DNA of 64,000 nt from Pseudodesulfovibrio sediminis (GCF_020886695.1 NZ_AP024485.1:1373001-1437000), one strand, 5' to 3'; counted from the stretch's first letter, positions 1 to 9,447 are shown. Notes: a model not told the origin generated them from the letters alone. Program-made: numbers and translations.

Positions 1-940
1 GTGGTTCACGTTTCTGATGCTTTCTTCCGGCGAAGCCGTGCTTCAGGCCATTGTCGGACCGAGTTATTTCGCGGCCACCCGCTCCCTGTTCCCGGCATGG
101 CCCGTATGGCAGCCGCTGTGGGCGCTGGTCCTGCTGGCCACGACAGGTGTCCTGCTCTTCTTCCCCAAGCTCTTGAGCTATATGCTGATTGTCATCAAGA
201 CCCGGCGATCGCGCCTGTTCGGCGGGCCGTTCAGGCTCCTGCTGAGCATCTTCATCGAGGTTGTTTTCTCGGCCCTGCTGGCCCCCATCCGCATGCTTTT
301 TCACAGCAAGTTCGTGTGCATCACCCTTCTGGGACGGCAGATAGGCTGGGGATCGCAACAGCGGGACGACCGCCCCACGACCTGGGGAGAGGCCATCCGG
401 TTTCATGGTGGAGGCGCGTTGTTCGGGCTGCTTTGGGGCGGCGTTGTCTGGCTCTATTCACCCGATTTTTTCTGGTGGATAGCGCCCATTGTGGTGCCCA
501 TCATTTTTTCCATGCCGCTCTCCGTCATCACCAGCCATCATGGGCTGGGCCTCTGGTTGCGCAAAAAGAAACTGTTGCTCATCCCGGAAGAAGCCGCTCC
601 GGAAAAAGAGATCAGGGATGTCACCCGATTCACCCGGGAAATGGAAGACACGCCCGTCCCCCTTGCCCTGCCGCGTGAGGCAGGATTCCTGCGCACCCTG
701 CTCGACCCCAGAGTGAATGGTCTTCGACGCGCGCTGCTTGCCCGACGCGGCCAACACACCGGGAAAGTATCCAATGCCACCCTTGAACAGATTGAAGAGA
801 AAATTCTGCAGACCGGACCGGCATCACTGTCTGTCAACGAAAAGCTGACCCTGCTTCGCGATGCGGGCCGACTCCGCAGGCTCCACACCATGGCGTGGAC
901 CAAGAATAACGGCTCGCTACGCGAACGGTGGATGAAGTGA
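1..940 (+). CDS. opgH: Glucan biosynthesis glucosyltransferase H, C-terminal part
   Basis: The reading frame is open from base 2 to the stop at 938-940 and has no start in the window, so about 312 C-terminal residues are present. OpgH (MdoH) is the inner-membrane glucosyltransferase that makes the beta-1,2 backbone of osmoregulated periplasmic glucans. The visible part has several hydrophobic segments (residues about 27-50, 75-95, 130-165) and the family-typical stretches around RMLFHSKFV, GRQIGWGSQQRDDR and SVITSHHGLGLWLRKKKLLLIPEE. The catalytic GT2 domain lies upstream of the window. The tail after residue 200 is basic and probably cytoplasmic. Recognition rests on these remembered family motifs. 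Confidence 0.88.
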   Translation, partial: WFTFLMLSSGEAVLQAIVGPSYFAATRSLFPAWPVWQPLWALVLLATTGVLLFFPKLLSYMLIVIKTRRSRLFGGPFRLLLSIFIEVVFSALLAPIRMLFHSKFVCITLLGRQIGWGSQQRDDRPTTWGEAIRFHGGGALFGLLWGGVVWLYSPDFFWWIAPIVVPIIFSMPLSVITSHHGLGLWLRKKKLLLIPEEAAPEKEIRDVTRFTREMEDTPVPLALPREAGFLRTLLDPRVNGLRRALLARRGQHTGKVSNATLEQIEEKILQTGPASLSVNEKLTLLRDAGRLRRLHTMAWTKNNGSLRERWMK

Positions 941-1298
941 GTATTTCCCCCAAATCGCTCCGAAACTCCCGCCTCAAATCAGGTCGGAACTTCGGACGGA
1001 TTGACCGAAAACCACCACCCTGCACAGCCCAATCAACCAGACCGCCCCACCACTTTGGGAAGATCGCTCCCGACGCCCATGCAATTCTCTGCTTGAACCC
1101 GAGAGAATTGCCATGTAGGGACCGGCGTATGCACTGGTCACACCAAATGCCAAACGGCTTTATCTGGATTTTTCCCACTCGATTTCCGTGATCGTGACAG
1201 GACATCTGACACAAATGCCTTTTTCACACAGCGACATTGTCGTCTGTATACTTCATTTCTTTATTGATTGAGTCATAAACGTATTAAGGAGTTTTGAC
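941..1298. other. Intergenic region before the aldehyde dehydrogenase
   Basis: There is no convincing gene in these 358 bases: the short frames on both strands lack ribosome sites and recognisable protein features. The only functional signal is an AAGGAG ribosome-binding site at 1286-1291, seven bases before the ATG at 1299. No clear terminator for opgH was found. Confidence 0.5.
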
Positions 1299-2663
1299 AT
1301 GGCTATCCAAAGCCTGAATCCGGCTACAGGAGAAGTGCTCGCCACATTTGACGAATATACCCCTGAACAAACCAATGACATCCTGACATCCACTGCCACT
1401 GCATGGAAGACATGGCGCACGACAACGTTTGCCGAGCGTGCAGCCTGTTTGCAACGAGCAGCCACGCTGCTGCGTGAACAGAAAACCCGCCTTGCTGAAA
1501 CAATCGCCCTTGAAATGGGAAAACCCATTCGTCAGGGCAGCGCAGAAGTGGAAAAGTGTGCCGCTGTCTGTGAATACTATGCGCAGGAAGGCGAAGCCAT
1601 GCTTGCCCCGCAGCCGGTCGACGGGCCGGGCCGCAAGGCGTACATCACCTTCGAGCCACTGGGCACGGTCCTCACGGTCATGCCCTGGAACTACCCGCTC
1701 TGGCAGGTCTTCCGCATTGCCGCCCCCTCCCTCATGGCAGGCAACGGCGTGGTGCTCAAGCACGCCTCCAACGTTCCCCAGTGTGCCCTGGCCATCGAGC
1801 AGATCTTCAAGGATGCGGGCTGTCTCGAAAACATCTTTCGCACCCTGCTCATCGGAGCGCGTCAGGTGGAGGCCGTACTGGACCATCCGTCCGTGTTTGC
1901 CGTCAGCCTGACTGGCAGCGAATATGCCGGTCAAAAAGTCGCAGCCGCTGCCGGCGCACGCCTGAAAAAAACCGTCATGGAGCTGGGCGGCAGCGATCCT
2001 TTCATCGTGATGCCCGACGCGGACCTCGACGAAGCAGTCAAGGTCGCCACCCACTCCAGATGTGGCAACACGGGCCAGGCCTGCATCGCAGCCAAGCGTT
2101 TTATCGTCTTTGACACGGTCTATGATGCATTCGTGACCCGCCTTGAAGAGAGCATGTCCCGTCTTGTCATCGGCGACCCGCTGGACCAAGCCACGGACAT
2201 GGGTCCCATGTCCTCGACAACGCTCCGCGCCGAATTGCAGGGCCAGATTGACCGTTGCGTTGAGGCTGGCGGAACCATCCGCATGGGAGGGGCCACCCCC
2301 AAAGGGCCCGGCGCCTACTATCCGCCCACCATCATTACCGATGTCCCACGCACCGCCGCCATCTGCCAGGAAGAATTTTTTGGTCCGGCAGCGCTGATTT
2401 TCAGCGTCTCGTCCGAGGAAGAGGCGCTGGCTCTGGCCAATGACACTCCCTTCGGCCTGGGCGGCTCCATCTGGTCTCAGGACGAGGAAAGCGCTCTGGC
2501 CATGACATCCGAAATCAGGACGGGCGGCGTCTTTGTGAACGGACTGGTTCGCAGCAGCCTGCACCTGCCGTTTGGCGGGGTGGGCAACTCCGGCTACGGT
2601 CGTGAGTTGGGAACCTACGGCATCCGCGAATTCACCAACGTCAAATCAGTCTGCGTCGGCTAA
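1299..2663 (+). CDS. NAD(P)-dependent aldehyde (succinate-semialdehyde-type) dehydrogenase
   Basis: This 454-residue protein belongs to the aldehyde dehydrogenase superfamily. It would oxidise an aldehyde to the acid with NAD(P) in the cytoplasm. The catalytic cysteine is C262 in NTGQACIAAKR and the general base is E228 in MELGGSD. The N-terminal MPWNYPLWQVFR and the C-terminal PFGGVGNSGYGRELG are also family marks. Its length matches the compact Sad/YneI-like succinate-semialdehyde dehydrogenases better than the 480-500-residue types, but substrate cannot be read from sequence. It stands alone between opgH and a convergent kinase operon. The start is fixed by an AAGGAG site 7 bases upstream. 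Confidence 0.85.
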   Translation: MAIQSLNPATGEVLATFDEYTPEQTNDILTSTATAWKTWRTTTFAERAACLQRAATLLREQKTRLAETIALEMGKPIRQGSAEVEKCAAVCEYYAQEGEAMLAPQPVDGPGRKAYITFEPLGTVLTVMPWNYPLWQVFRIAAPSLMAGNGVVLKHASNVPQCALAIEQIFKDAGCLENIFRTLLIGARQVEAVLDHPSVFAVSLTGSEYAGQKVAAAAGARLKKTVMELGGSDPFIVMPDADLDEAVKVATHSRCGNTGQACIAAKRFIVFDTVYDAFVTRLEESMSRLVIGDPLDQATDMGPMSSTTLRAELQGQIDRCVEAGGTIRMGGATPKGPGAYYPPTIITDVPRTAAICQEEFFGPAALIFSVSSEEEALALANDTPFGLGGSIWSQDEESALAMTSEIRTGGVFVNGLVRSSLHLPFGGVGNSGYGRELGTYGIREFTNVKSVCVG

Positions 2664-2723
2664 AAAAAACGGCTGGCACAGGAACAAGCCTGAACCGCCG
2701 CAAGACGCAATCCGATCATCACG

Positions 2724-2764
2724 GCAGCCCGGGGAGAATGAACTGACCATTCTTCTCGGGCTGC
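2724..2764. terminator. Hairpin terminator between convergent genes
   Basis: The arms GCAGCCCGGGGAGAATG (2724-2740) and CATTCTTCTCGGGCTGC (2748-2764) pair almost perfectly around a 7-base loop. The site lies 60 bases after the aldehyde dehydrogenase and 45 bases before the end of the minus-strand kinase, so it could serve both. Only a short T-rich stretch follows. Confidence 0.65.
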
Positions 2765-2809
2765 TTATTCAAAATACCGAAATTCTCTTCCCTCTCCCTG
2801 AGTGCAACT

Positions 2810-4465
2810 CTACTCACGGTTCAATGGTAAGGTGAGGAAAAAGGTGCTTCCTTGTCCCACCTCGGACTGAACACGAATTGTACCACCATAATGCTCCACG
2901 ATCTGCTGTGAAATGGAAAGCCCGAGTCCTGACCCGTGCGTGCCTATATCCTTGCCCTCCTGCCCTTTGACCTGGTGGAACTTGGAAAACACCTTGGCAA
3001 TATCATCGACCGGTATGCCCACTCCCGTGTCTTCAATCTGAATCTGTATGGCATCCGACTCCGTATCCGGCGCGGCACGCAGGGCGACATGCCCTTTGTG
3101 CGTAAATTTCACGGCATTATTGAGCAGATTGATAATCACCTGAGTCATGCGGTCGGGATCAATGGTCATATCCGGCAGGTCTTCAGGGACATCAAACACG
3201 AGATCCAGGCCGGGAGTCTCGACGAACAACCCGTTGACCGCATCAGCGGCCCCTTTGAGAATCCGTGTGGGAGAGACGCGCTGGTCATCCCAGTTCATGC
3301 GTCCTGCTTCAATCCGGACCAGATCAAGGAAGTCATTGACCAGCCGGGTCAACCGCTCCCCTTCATTGACGATGATATCAAGGTTATCACAGATGCGATC
3401 GCCCATCCTGTTCATCTTTTCATCCACACCGGACGTAGGCAGAAACACCTTACAAAAATCCCGGTGGATAAGCTTGGCAAAACCGAGCACGCTGGTCAGG
3501 GGAGTCCGTAATTCATGGGAGACCGATGAAAGGAAAGCCGTCTTGTTCTGGTCGACTTCCTGAAGGCGGCGATTGGCCTGTTCCAACTCCAGAGCCTTTT
3601 GTTCAAGCTCGCTGGTGCGGTCAGCCACCAACTGCTCCAGTTGCTGGTTCATGTTCGCCAGTTCGGCCTCGGCTCGTTTTCGCTTTGAAATATCAACGAC
3701 AAATCCTTCGATCAGCTCCAGTTTTCCGCTGTCATCAAAGAGCCCACGACTGTTGATGACAATCCAGGTACGTGAACCGTCCTTGCGATAGACCTCCACT
3801 TCAAACCCCGAAACCATGCCGTGCGCCTCAAGAATCTCCAGCATCATGTCCCGACTTTCGGAGTGGACATACAGCTCATTGGAAATATTCCTCACACTGT
3901 TTATGAGTTCCTGCGGAGAGTCATACCCGGCGAGCACCGCCATGGCGGGATTGGCAGTCACAAACCGGCCGGCAGGCGTTGATTGGAAAATGCCCTCGAC
4001 AGCGCTCTCAAACAGATTGCGATAGCGTTCCTGTGCCTCGGCCTCCTGCTCCTCGGCCCGTTGCTGCTCACGACGCCCCCTGGCCTCTCGCAGTTCCCGG
4101 CCAATGGCTGGAATCAATCGGGACCAGTTGCCTTTCCTCACATAGTCGCTGGCCCCGGATTTGAGAATCTCGACGGCATCCTCTTCCACCAGCACACCGG
4201 AGATGATGACAAACGGCACATCCAGCCCTCGCTCCCGAACGATACGCAAGGCTTCTCGTCCATCAAAGGAAGGCATATGGAAGTCGGACAGGACGATGTC
4301 CCAGGTCTCTTCGAGCAGGGCATTCTCAAGGGCGGCAGGCGTCTCCACAATACGATAGACCGGATCATAGCCCCCCTTTCTCAACTGACGCAGCGTGAGC
4401 AGGGCATCATCTTCAGAGTCCTCGATGATCAGAAGTCGTATCGGTATACCTACGTTTTTCTCCAT
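2810..4465 (-). CDS. Hybrid sensor kinase: receiver, PAS and histidine kinase domains
   Basis: The protein has 551 residues. An N-terminal receiver domain (about 5-120, IEDSEDDALL and SDFHMPSFDG with the phospho-Asp) comes first, then a PAS/PAC sensor (about 150-270) and a coiled coil. A HisKA domain follows (SSVSHELRTPL), and last a HATPase (N box INLLNNAVKFT, G boxes DTGVGIP and GSGLGLS). It is cytoplasmic, with no membrane segment. It most likely takes phosphate or a signal from the kinases encoded just upstream. The ATG at 4465 shares one base with the TAA of the preceding gene (TAATG), pointing to translational coupling. The frame extends 20 codons further upstream, but that would overlap the neighbour. 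Last gene of a five-gene operon. Confidence 0.85.
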   Translation of the reverse strand: MEKNVGIPIRLLIIEDSEDDALLTLRQLRKGGYDPVYRIVETPAALENALLEETWDIVLSDFHMPSFDGREALRIVRERGLDVPFVIISGVLVEEDAVEILKSGASDYVRKGNWSRLIPAIGRELREARGRREQQRAEEQEAEAQERYRNLFESAVEGIFQSTPAGRFVTANPAMAVLAGYDSPQELINSVRNISNELYVHSESRDMMLEILEAHGMVSGFEVEVYRKDGSRTWIVINSRGLFDDSGKLELIEGFVVDISKRKRAEAELANMNQQLEQLVADRTSELEQKALELEQANRRLQEVDQNKTAFLSSVSHELRTPLTSVLGFAKLIHRDFCKVFLPTSGVDEKMNRMGDRICDNLDIIVNEGERLTRLVNDFLDLVRIEAGRMNWDDQRVSPTRILKGAADAVNGLFVETPGLDLVFDVPEDLPDMTIDPDRMTQVIINLLNNAVKFTHKGHVALRAAPDTESDAIQIQIEDTGVGIPVDDIAKVFSKFHQVKGQEGKDIGTHGSGLGLSISQQIVEHYGGTIRVQSEVGQGSTFFLTLPLNRE

Positions 4466-5178
4466 TATACCTGCCCCAGGAAGAAGAACACCGTTGTCCC
4501 GGCATGCTGTACGGATTCGGCCCATATCCGTCCGCCGTGTCGGTTGATGATTCGTTTGGCTGTCGCCAACCCCACGCCGAGACCGGCATATTCCTCGTCG
4601 TCATGCATACGCTGAAATGCACCGAACAGCCGCTTCTCAGCATAGTTCATATCAAATCCCACGCCGTTGTCCCGTACATACAGGACCTGATCACCTGCAC
4701 GGTCCATCTGCCCAACCTCGATGGCCGCATCCTGTACCCGGCTGGTAAACTTCCACGCATTGTCCAGAAGCTTTTCCAGTAGAAGACGCAACAATCGGAG
4801 ATCGGCAACTACCATGATATCTTCCTCAACATTGAACCGAGGTACATGATTATCGTATCGGGTTGACACAACCCCCTCCACCTCGCGGACCAGCCTGGTG
4901 AAATCGACTTCACCCAACGCCATCTCTCCACGCGACTCCCGCGAAATCAGCAGCAGTCCGTCAATGTACTCATGTACTTTTCTGCCGCCACTGCGCACCC
5001 GTTCAAGATACTCTCTGCCGGTCGCATCCAGTTGGTCGCCATAATCCTCGACCACCGCCTGACTGAAACCGTCGATGGCCCTGAGCGGCGCACGAAGATC
5101 GTGAGAGATCGCGTACAGGAGCTGGTCAATCTCAATATTCAACTCGTCAATCTTTGATTGGCAGTCATCGGTTTTCAT
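4465..5178 (-). CDS. Small cytoplasmic histidine kinase
   Basis: This 237-residue protein consists of little more than a kinase core. The H box is YAISHDLRAPLRAIDGFSQ near residues 22-40, and the HATPase motifs include KLLDNAWKFT and VRDNGVGFDM. The phosphoacceptor region is nearly identical in style to the HisKA domain of the symporter kinase two genes upstream (SHDLRAPLRAIDGFS), so the two probably arose by duplication and may share a response regulator. There is no sensor domain or membrane segment, so input must come from a partner. It lies 9 bases after the receiver gene and overlaps the next gene by one base. Confidence 0.85.
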   Translation of the reverse strand: MKTDDCQSKIDELNIEIDQLLYAISHDLRAPLRAIDGFSQAVVEDYGDQLDATGREYLERVRSGGRKVHEYIDGLLLISRESRGEMALGEVDFTRLVREVEGVVSTRYDNHVPRFNVEEDIMVVADLRLLRLLLEKLLDNAWKFTSRVQDAAIEVGQMDRAGDQVLYVRDNGVGFDMNYAEKRLFGAFQRMHDDEEYAGLGVGLATAKRIINRHGGRIWAESVQHAGTTVFFFLGQV

Positions 5179-5187
5179 CCGCGCACC

Positions 5188-5637
5188 TCAAGCCTGTTCC
5201 GGCCCGGTATTGAGTACCAGCCAATACAGCCCCAACTGTTTGACCGCCTCGGTAAACTGGTCAAAATCAACAGGCTTGCGGATGTAGCTGTTTGCCCCCT
5301 TGCCATACCCGTCCAACAGGTCCTGCTGCTCCTTGGAAGAGGTCAGGATGATCACCGGCAACAGCCGTGTCCGGTCGTCGTCACGAATGGCCTTGAGCAC
5401 CTCAAGCCCGTTTATCTTGGGCAGCTTGAGATCAAGCAGAATCATCTGCGGAGTGTCCGTCATGTCACGAAGGGCGTACTCTCCCTTGCAAAAAAGATAA
5501 TCAAGGGCCTCGGCCCCGTCTTTGGCAACGACGATTGAATTCATGATCTTGTTTTTCTTGAACGCCCGCAACGTCAAGGCAACATCGTCAGGATTGTCTT
5601 CAACCAAAAGGATGGATCCAGATGCATCATTGAACAT
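5188..5637 (-). CDS. Single-domain response regulator (Rcp1/CheY-like)
   Basis: The 149-residue protein is a lone receiver domain: acidic pocket VEDNPDD at about 12-18, phospho-Asp in LLDLKLPKINGLEV near residue 69, T/S in ILTSS and K in RKPVDF near 121. The longer insert after the second helix (LFCKGEYALRD) is typical of the Rcp1 class that partners phytochrome-like kinases carrying the DLRAP H box, and both neighbouring kinases have that box. With no output domain it probably shuttles phosphate. The ATG at 5637 follows the upstream gene by 16 bases; an upstream extension in the same frame would run into the kinase gene and is rejected. Confidence 0.85.
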   Translation of the reverse strand: MFNDASGSILLVEDNPDDVALTLRAFKKNKIMNSIVVAKDGAEALDYLFCKGEYALRDMTDTPQMILLDLKLPKINGLEVLKAIRDDDRTRLLPVIILTSSKEQQDLLDGYGKGANSYIRKPVDFDQFTEAVKQLGLYWLVLNTGPEQA

Positions 5638-5653
5638 GCTCCCTGCTCCCTGT

Positions 5654-8383
5654 CTACAGTGTGAAAAAGAAGGCGGCACCTTCATCGACTCGCCCTTCGG
5701 CCTTGACCTCTCCGCCATGTTTCCGAACGACTCTTTCAACAATAGCCAATCCGATACCGGTCCCCTCAAATTCTTCCTTGGTGTGCAGCCGAGAAAACGG
5801 CAAGAACAGCTTGTTGGCGTACTGCATGTCAAACCCGGCCCCATTGTCGCGCACGACAAACCATTCTTTCCCTTCCATTTCTTCCACAGAAAACGAGATA
5901 TGCGGTTCCTCTGTGTCCGCACTGAACTTCCAGGCATTACCGAGCAGATTCTCAAGGAGTAAACGGACAAGCCGAGGATCAGCCTCTGCTGTCAGTTTCG
6001 GCTGTATCTCCACATTCACATGCGGCCCGGCTCTGTGCAGTTCATGTGTCTCCTCGACGACATCAAGGACTATGTCGCTCATGTCCACGAGCTCTCGCTC
6101 AACCTCCAGAGCCGCCACACGGGACAGGGCAAGGATATCATCGATCACGTCGCCCATGCGCTGGCTCGCCTTGCGCACACGGTTCAAGAAATCAAGCCCT
6201 TCTGCATCAAGCCTGTCCGCATAGTCTTCGATCAGGGCCAGGCTGAATCCGTCAATGGCTCTGAGCGGAGCGCGCAAATCGTGGGAAACGGAATAGGAGA
6301 AGGCCTCCAGCTCCTTGTTGGCCGACTCCAGATCAATGGTCCGGGCCTTGACCCGCATTTCCAGATCCGTGGCCTGTTGTGAGAGCAGGCATTCTCGCTC
6401 CTTGTAGTAGTCCACGCGCCGTTTTAATTCACCGGGAGTCAGCTTCAGATCCGCCAGGATTTCAGCGTACATATTGGAAAGCCGCGCCCGCTCTTCTTCG
6501 GTATAGACGTCAGTGTCCATTATCGCGGTATGCGCTTCTGCCGCCCCCACCGTGCCGGACAACCTCTTTTCCACCTCTCCAAGCAGCTCGGCAAGTTCGG
6601 AAAGAGAAACCTTGCAGCACTCTGACAGCCCGACCCTCTGCACGCTTTTCACGAACATGTTTTCCGCATCTTCACTTTCCACATAATGTGTCAGGGTCTT
6701 GATGATGGCATGCGTTTTTGATGTGAGGTCAATGGTCGCATTGTCGGAATCATGCAGCGAAGGGGTTTCTGAAGCAAAAATATTGACGAAATCACGCGCC
6801 AGTTCAATGCCCGAGGCCCTGGCTTCACAGAGCATGGAGCCGGTCATGTACAACCCCACATTAAACAGCATGGTCCAGAACACGCTTTGACTGAGCGGGT
6901 CCATGGAGGTCATGCCGAACAGTGCCTCAGGTTTGAGAAAAGCCATATTGAACAGACCGAACTCGGTGATTTGTTGAAAGAACGGGATGTTCTGTGCAAA
7001 GGCTGGGACCACCAACGTGTAGAACCAGATGGCGTAGCCAGCCACCAGTCCGGCCTGTGCGCCAACCTTGTTGCCCCGCTCCCAAAAGATACCCCCGAGG
7101 ATCGACGGGGCGAACTGCAAGGCGGCAGCAAACGAAATCATGCCCATATTGACCAGCATGAACGAATCGCCCACCGCTTCATTGAACCAGTACCCCGTGA
7201 GAATGACCAGTGTCACGCCGAACCACTTGAGCCGAAGCAAATGACGGCGCAATGGCCTCAAAAATTTCACGGCACTGAGGACTGGCAGGAGGATATGATT
7301 GGTGAGCATGGTCGAGAGAGTCATGGACGAAATCATGACCATGGAGACAGCGGCCGAAACACCCCCGATATAGACGAAAAGCGCCAGCCAGGGGCGGTTG
7401 TACCACATGGGCAGTCTGAGCACATAGGTGTCGGCCATGGTCTCGGCAAAGCCGACCCGCATGCCCTCCAGGGCAATAGGCACGACAAAAATGCTGATCA
7501 GCAGGACATAGAGGGGAAAGAGCCACATGGCTGTGGCGATGTGCCTTTCTTCGCTGTTTTCAATGACGGCCACATGAAACTGCCGCGGCAGAAACATGAT
7601 GGCGGACATGGCCAGCAGCAGGTAGGTGGACCATGTGGAGTACGGAGTCTCCACTGAGCCGGACACTGTCACGATTTCGTCCACGGCAACACCCGCCGTA
7701 CGCGCTGCTGAAAAAAGGTCCGCCACACCGTTGTGCGCGATATAGGTGATGAATATGCCGCACGCCAGAAAGGCGGTCAGCTTGACAATGGATTCCATGG
7801 CCACGGCAGTGACCATGCCCTGATGGCGCTCGGTGGGGTCAATTCGACGAACACCGAACATGATGGTGAACGTGATCATGAGGATAACGGCAATGGGTCC
7901 TATTTGTGACTGTACCCATGATATATTGGTACCGGAATCAGTGGCGATGATGCCGAATGTGGCGACAACCGATTTTATCTGTAACGCGATGTAGGGAGTG
8001 GAACCTGCCAAAGCCGCGCATGAAGCCAGCGCGGCCAGAGAGCTTGACCGGTCATAACGGGCCGAGATGAAATCCGCGATGGAGGTGATATGATACCGGT
8101 TCTTGATGCGTGTCATCCGGCGCATGATCTGCCACCACAGGATGATCGTCAGGGTCGGGCCAATGTATATTGTGGTGAACAGCATGCCTGAAGTCACGAC
8201 CTTGCCCACGCTGCCATAATAGGTCCAGGAGGTGCAGAACACCGCCAACGACAATCCATAGACCAACGGACTGCCCGCGATCTTCCGGCTCAGTGCGGAT
8301 TTCCCTTCAACCCATTGCGCCAACAGAAAAAGCAGACCGAAATACAACAGCAGGACGAGCAGGACGGTCAGTGGACTGAACAT
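5654..8383 (-). CDS. Sodium/solute-symporter-like sensor histidine kinase (CbrA-type)
   Basis: The 909-residue protein is a fusion. Residues 1 to about 510 form a multi-span SSS (PutP-like) transporter domain, with the first helix FSPLTVLLVLLLYFGLL and the motif FCTSWTYYGSVGK. A linker of about 150 residues resembles the STAC region of CbrA-like sensors. Then come a coiled coil, HisKA (SYSVSHDLRAPLRAIDG) and HATPase (LLENLLGNAWKF, DNGAGFDMQYA, GTGIGLAI). Proteins of this build sense or import a small molecule such as an amino acid or short organic acid and pass the signal inward. It heads the kinase cascade, two bases after a tiny membrane protein gene and 16 bases before the receiver gene. 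Ligand unknown. Confidence 0.88.
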   Translation of the reverse strand: MFSPLTVLLVLLLYFGLLFLLAQWVEGKSALSRKIAGSPLVYGLSLAVFCTSWTYYGSVGKVVTSGMLFTTIYIGPTLTIILWWQIMRRMTRIKNRYHITSIADFISARYDRSSSLAALASCAALAGSTPYIALQIKSVVATFGIIATDSGTNISWVQSQIGPIAVILMITFTIMFGVRRIDPTERHQGMVTAVAMESIVKLTAFLACGIFITYIAHNGVADLFSAARTAGVAVDEIVTVSGSVETPYSTWSTYLLLAMSAIMFLPRQFHVAVIENSEERHIATAMWLFPLYVLLISIFVVPIALEGMRVGFAETMADTYVLRLPMWYNRPWLALFVYIGGVSAAVSMVMISSMTLSTMLTNHILLPVLSAVKFLRPLRRHLLRLKWFGVTLVILTGYWFNEAVGDSFMLVNMGMISFAAALQFAPSILGGIFWERGNKVGAQAGLVAGYAIWFYTLVVPAFAQNIPFFQQITEFGLFNMAFLKPEALFGMTSMDPLSQSVFWTMLFNVGLYMTGSMLCEARASGIELARDFVNIFASETPSLHDSDNATIDLTSKTHAIIKTLTHYVESEDAENMFVKSVQRVGLSECCKVSLSELAELLGEVEKRLSGTVGAAEAHTAIMDTDVYTEEERARLSNMYAEILADLKLTPGELKRRVDYYKERECLLSQQATDLEMRVKARTIDLESANKELEAFSYSVSHDLRAPLRAIDGFSLALIEDYADRLDAEGLDFLNRVRKASQRMGDVIDDILALSRVAALEVERELVDMSDIVLDVVEETHELHRAGPHVNVEIQPKLTAEADPRLVRLLLENLLGNAWKFSADTEEPHISFSVEEMEGKEWFVVRDNGAGFDMQYANKLFLPFSRLHTKEEFEGTGIGLAIVERVVRKHGGEVKAEGRVDEGAAFFFTL

Positions 8384-8385
8384 GC

Positions 8386-8607
8386 CTAGTCCCCCTGATC
8401 CCGTTCTTCATTCATATGAAAACACGCCCCCATGACAATCAGCAGGCAAACGATGACTGACCAGGCAACAATCACATACCCGAACAGACGCTCTGCCCCA
8501 GAATCCGAAGGCAGGGAAAGAAGAGGCCAACTGAAAAGCAGCAGTCCGACATGAAAAAGCAGGACAGCAAAACTTGACGTCTTGAAAAAATTGACAATCC
8601 GGTTCAT
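8386..8607 (-). CDS. Small two-helix membrane protein preceding the symporter kinase
   Basis: A 73-residue protein with two predicted membrane helices (about 12-32 and 41-63) and an acidic, charged C-terminus (MNEERDQGD). I do not recognise a family. Its stop is two bases from the start of the symporter-kinase gene, so they are co-translated. Small membrane subunits directly upstream are common for SSS transporters (compare yjcH-actP), which suggests an accessory subunit of the sensor. It is the first gene of the operon. Confidence 0.65.
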   Translation of the reverse strand: MNRIVNFFKTSSFAVLLFHVGLLLFSWPLLSLPSDSGAERLFGYVIVAWSVIVCLLIVMGACFHMNEERDQGD

Positions 8608-8931
8608 GACCGCACTCCCCCTCGCCTCTCAATTCCATGTACACAGGTTGCTACTCATCGGGAATTTTCTTACTTACTAGCACCATAGCAGGTATTTATA
8701 GCAATTGCGACTCTTGAGCTCCATACTGTCGCTTCATTGTCCGTGATACACCGTTGCATGCAAACAGCTGTTTCCAACGCAACACACGCCCGATACCCAC
8801 AGGAGGATCGTATCAGCCGGTGTACCGGCCTGTGCATCCCCCTCTTTGAAGCAATACGACAATAGGTCTTGTTACCGAGCAACTTATTATATAGAGACTG
8901 GCCATTGAATAATCCAAATAAAGGACTTGTC

Positions 8932-9219
8932 GTGTTTATCATATCGTTAACGTATATCTGCGATCTCAACAAAATTGACGCATTTCTCGATGAACACGTC
9001 AGTTTTCTCAAAAAGGAATATGAACGAGGCCACTTCATCGCCTCAGGGCGCAAGGTTCCCAGAACCGGAGGGATCATCCTGGCTCAGGTCGATTCCCTGG
9101 AGTCACTCAAAGCGATACTCGAATTGGATCCCTTTCACAGAGAGGGACTGGCCTCATATGACATACAGGAATTCATGCCGAGCATGACCGCCAAAGGGTT
9201 TGAGCGTCTCCTGGATTGA
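8932..9219 (+). CDS. YciI-family protein
   Basis: A 95-residue YciI-like (YCII) domain protein that begins at a GTG: an AAAGGA site lies five bases before it, and homologues start with the equivalent of FIISLTY. The family has a ferredoxin-like fold. The conserved His and Asp are usually read as active-site residues, matching GHFIASGRK near 38-45 and LELDPFHREGLASYDIQEF near 68-86 here. Function in the cell is unknown; some relatives are dehydrohalogenase-like. A 21-codon longer version from the ATG at 8869 has no ribosome site and would add non-homologous sequence. It is followed within 12 bases by the remains of an acetate transporter gene. Confidence 0.75.
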   Translation: MFIISLTYICDLNKIDAFLDEHVSFLKKEYERGHFIASGRKVPRTGGIILAQVDSLESLKAILELDPFHREGLASYDIQEFMPSMTAKGFERLLD

Positions 9220-9230
9220 CATGTAGAGGG

Positions 9231-9386
9231 TTCACCCTGCTGGCCATCCACGACTTCACTCACATCAAGATTCTCGACACCGTGGCCGGTTGGGAAGGCA
9301 TCATCTGCGGCGGTCCCGCTGTCTATCTTGCCATGGCAGAAATGCTCAACGAACAATACGGCCGTACTGTTCTGCCCATAGGCTAA
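9231..9386 (+). pseudogene. satP: Relic of acetate/succinate transporter SatP (C-terminal 51 codons)
   Basis: The frame 9231-9386 encodes a clear C-terminus of the GPR1/FUN34/SatP (YaaH) family: AGWEGIICGGPAVYLAMAE followed by NEQYGRTVLPIG and a stop. Nothing upstream in any frame encodes the first five helices, and the YciI gene ends only 11 bases before it. So about three quarters of the gene is gone and the fragment lacks its own start. The intact ending suggests a fairly recent deletion that fused the YciI region to the gene tail. Confidence 0.75.
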
Positions 9387-9417
9387 GACGCCACCCCGCA
9401 CACATTCACCAACAAAG

Positions 9418-9447
9418 AAAGGACGGTAACCATGGTTACCGCCCTTT
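9418..9447. terminator. Bidirectional hairpin terminator
   Basis: AAAGGACGGTAAC (9418-9430) pairs with GTTACCGCCCTTT (9435-9447) with one mismatch, flanked by an A-run on one side and T-run on the other. It lies between the satP relic and the convergent barrel-protein gene that ends at 9493. Confidence 0.7.
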
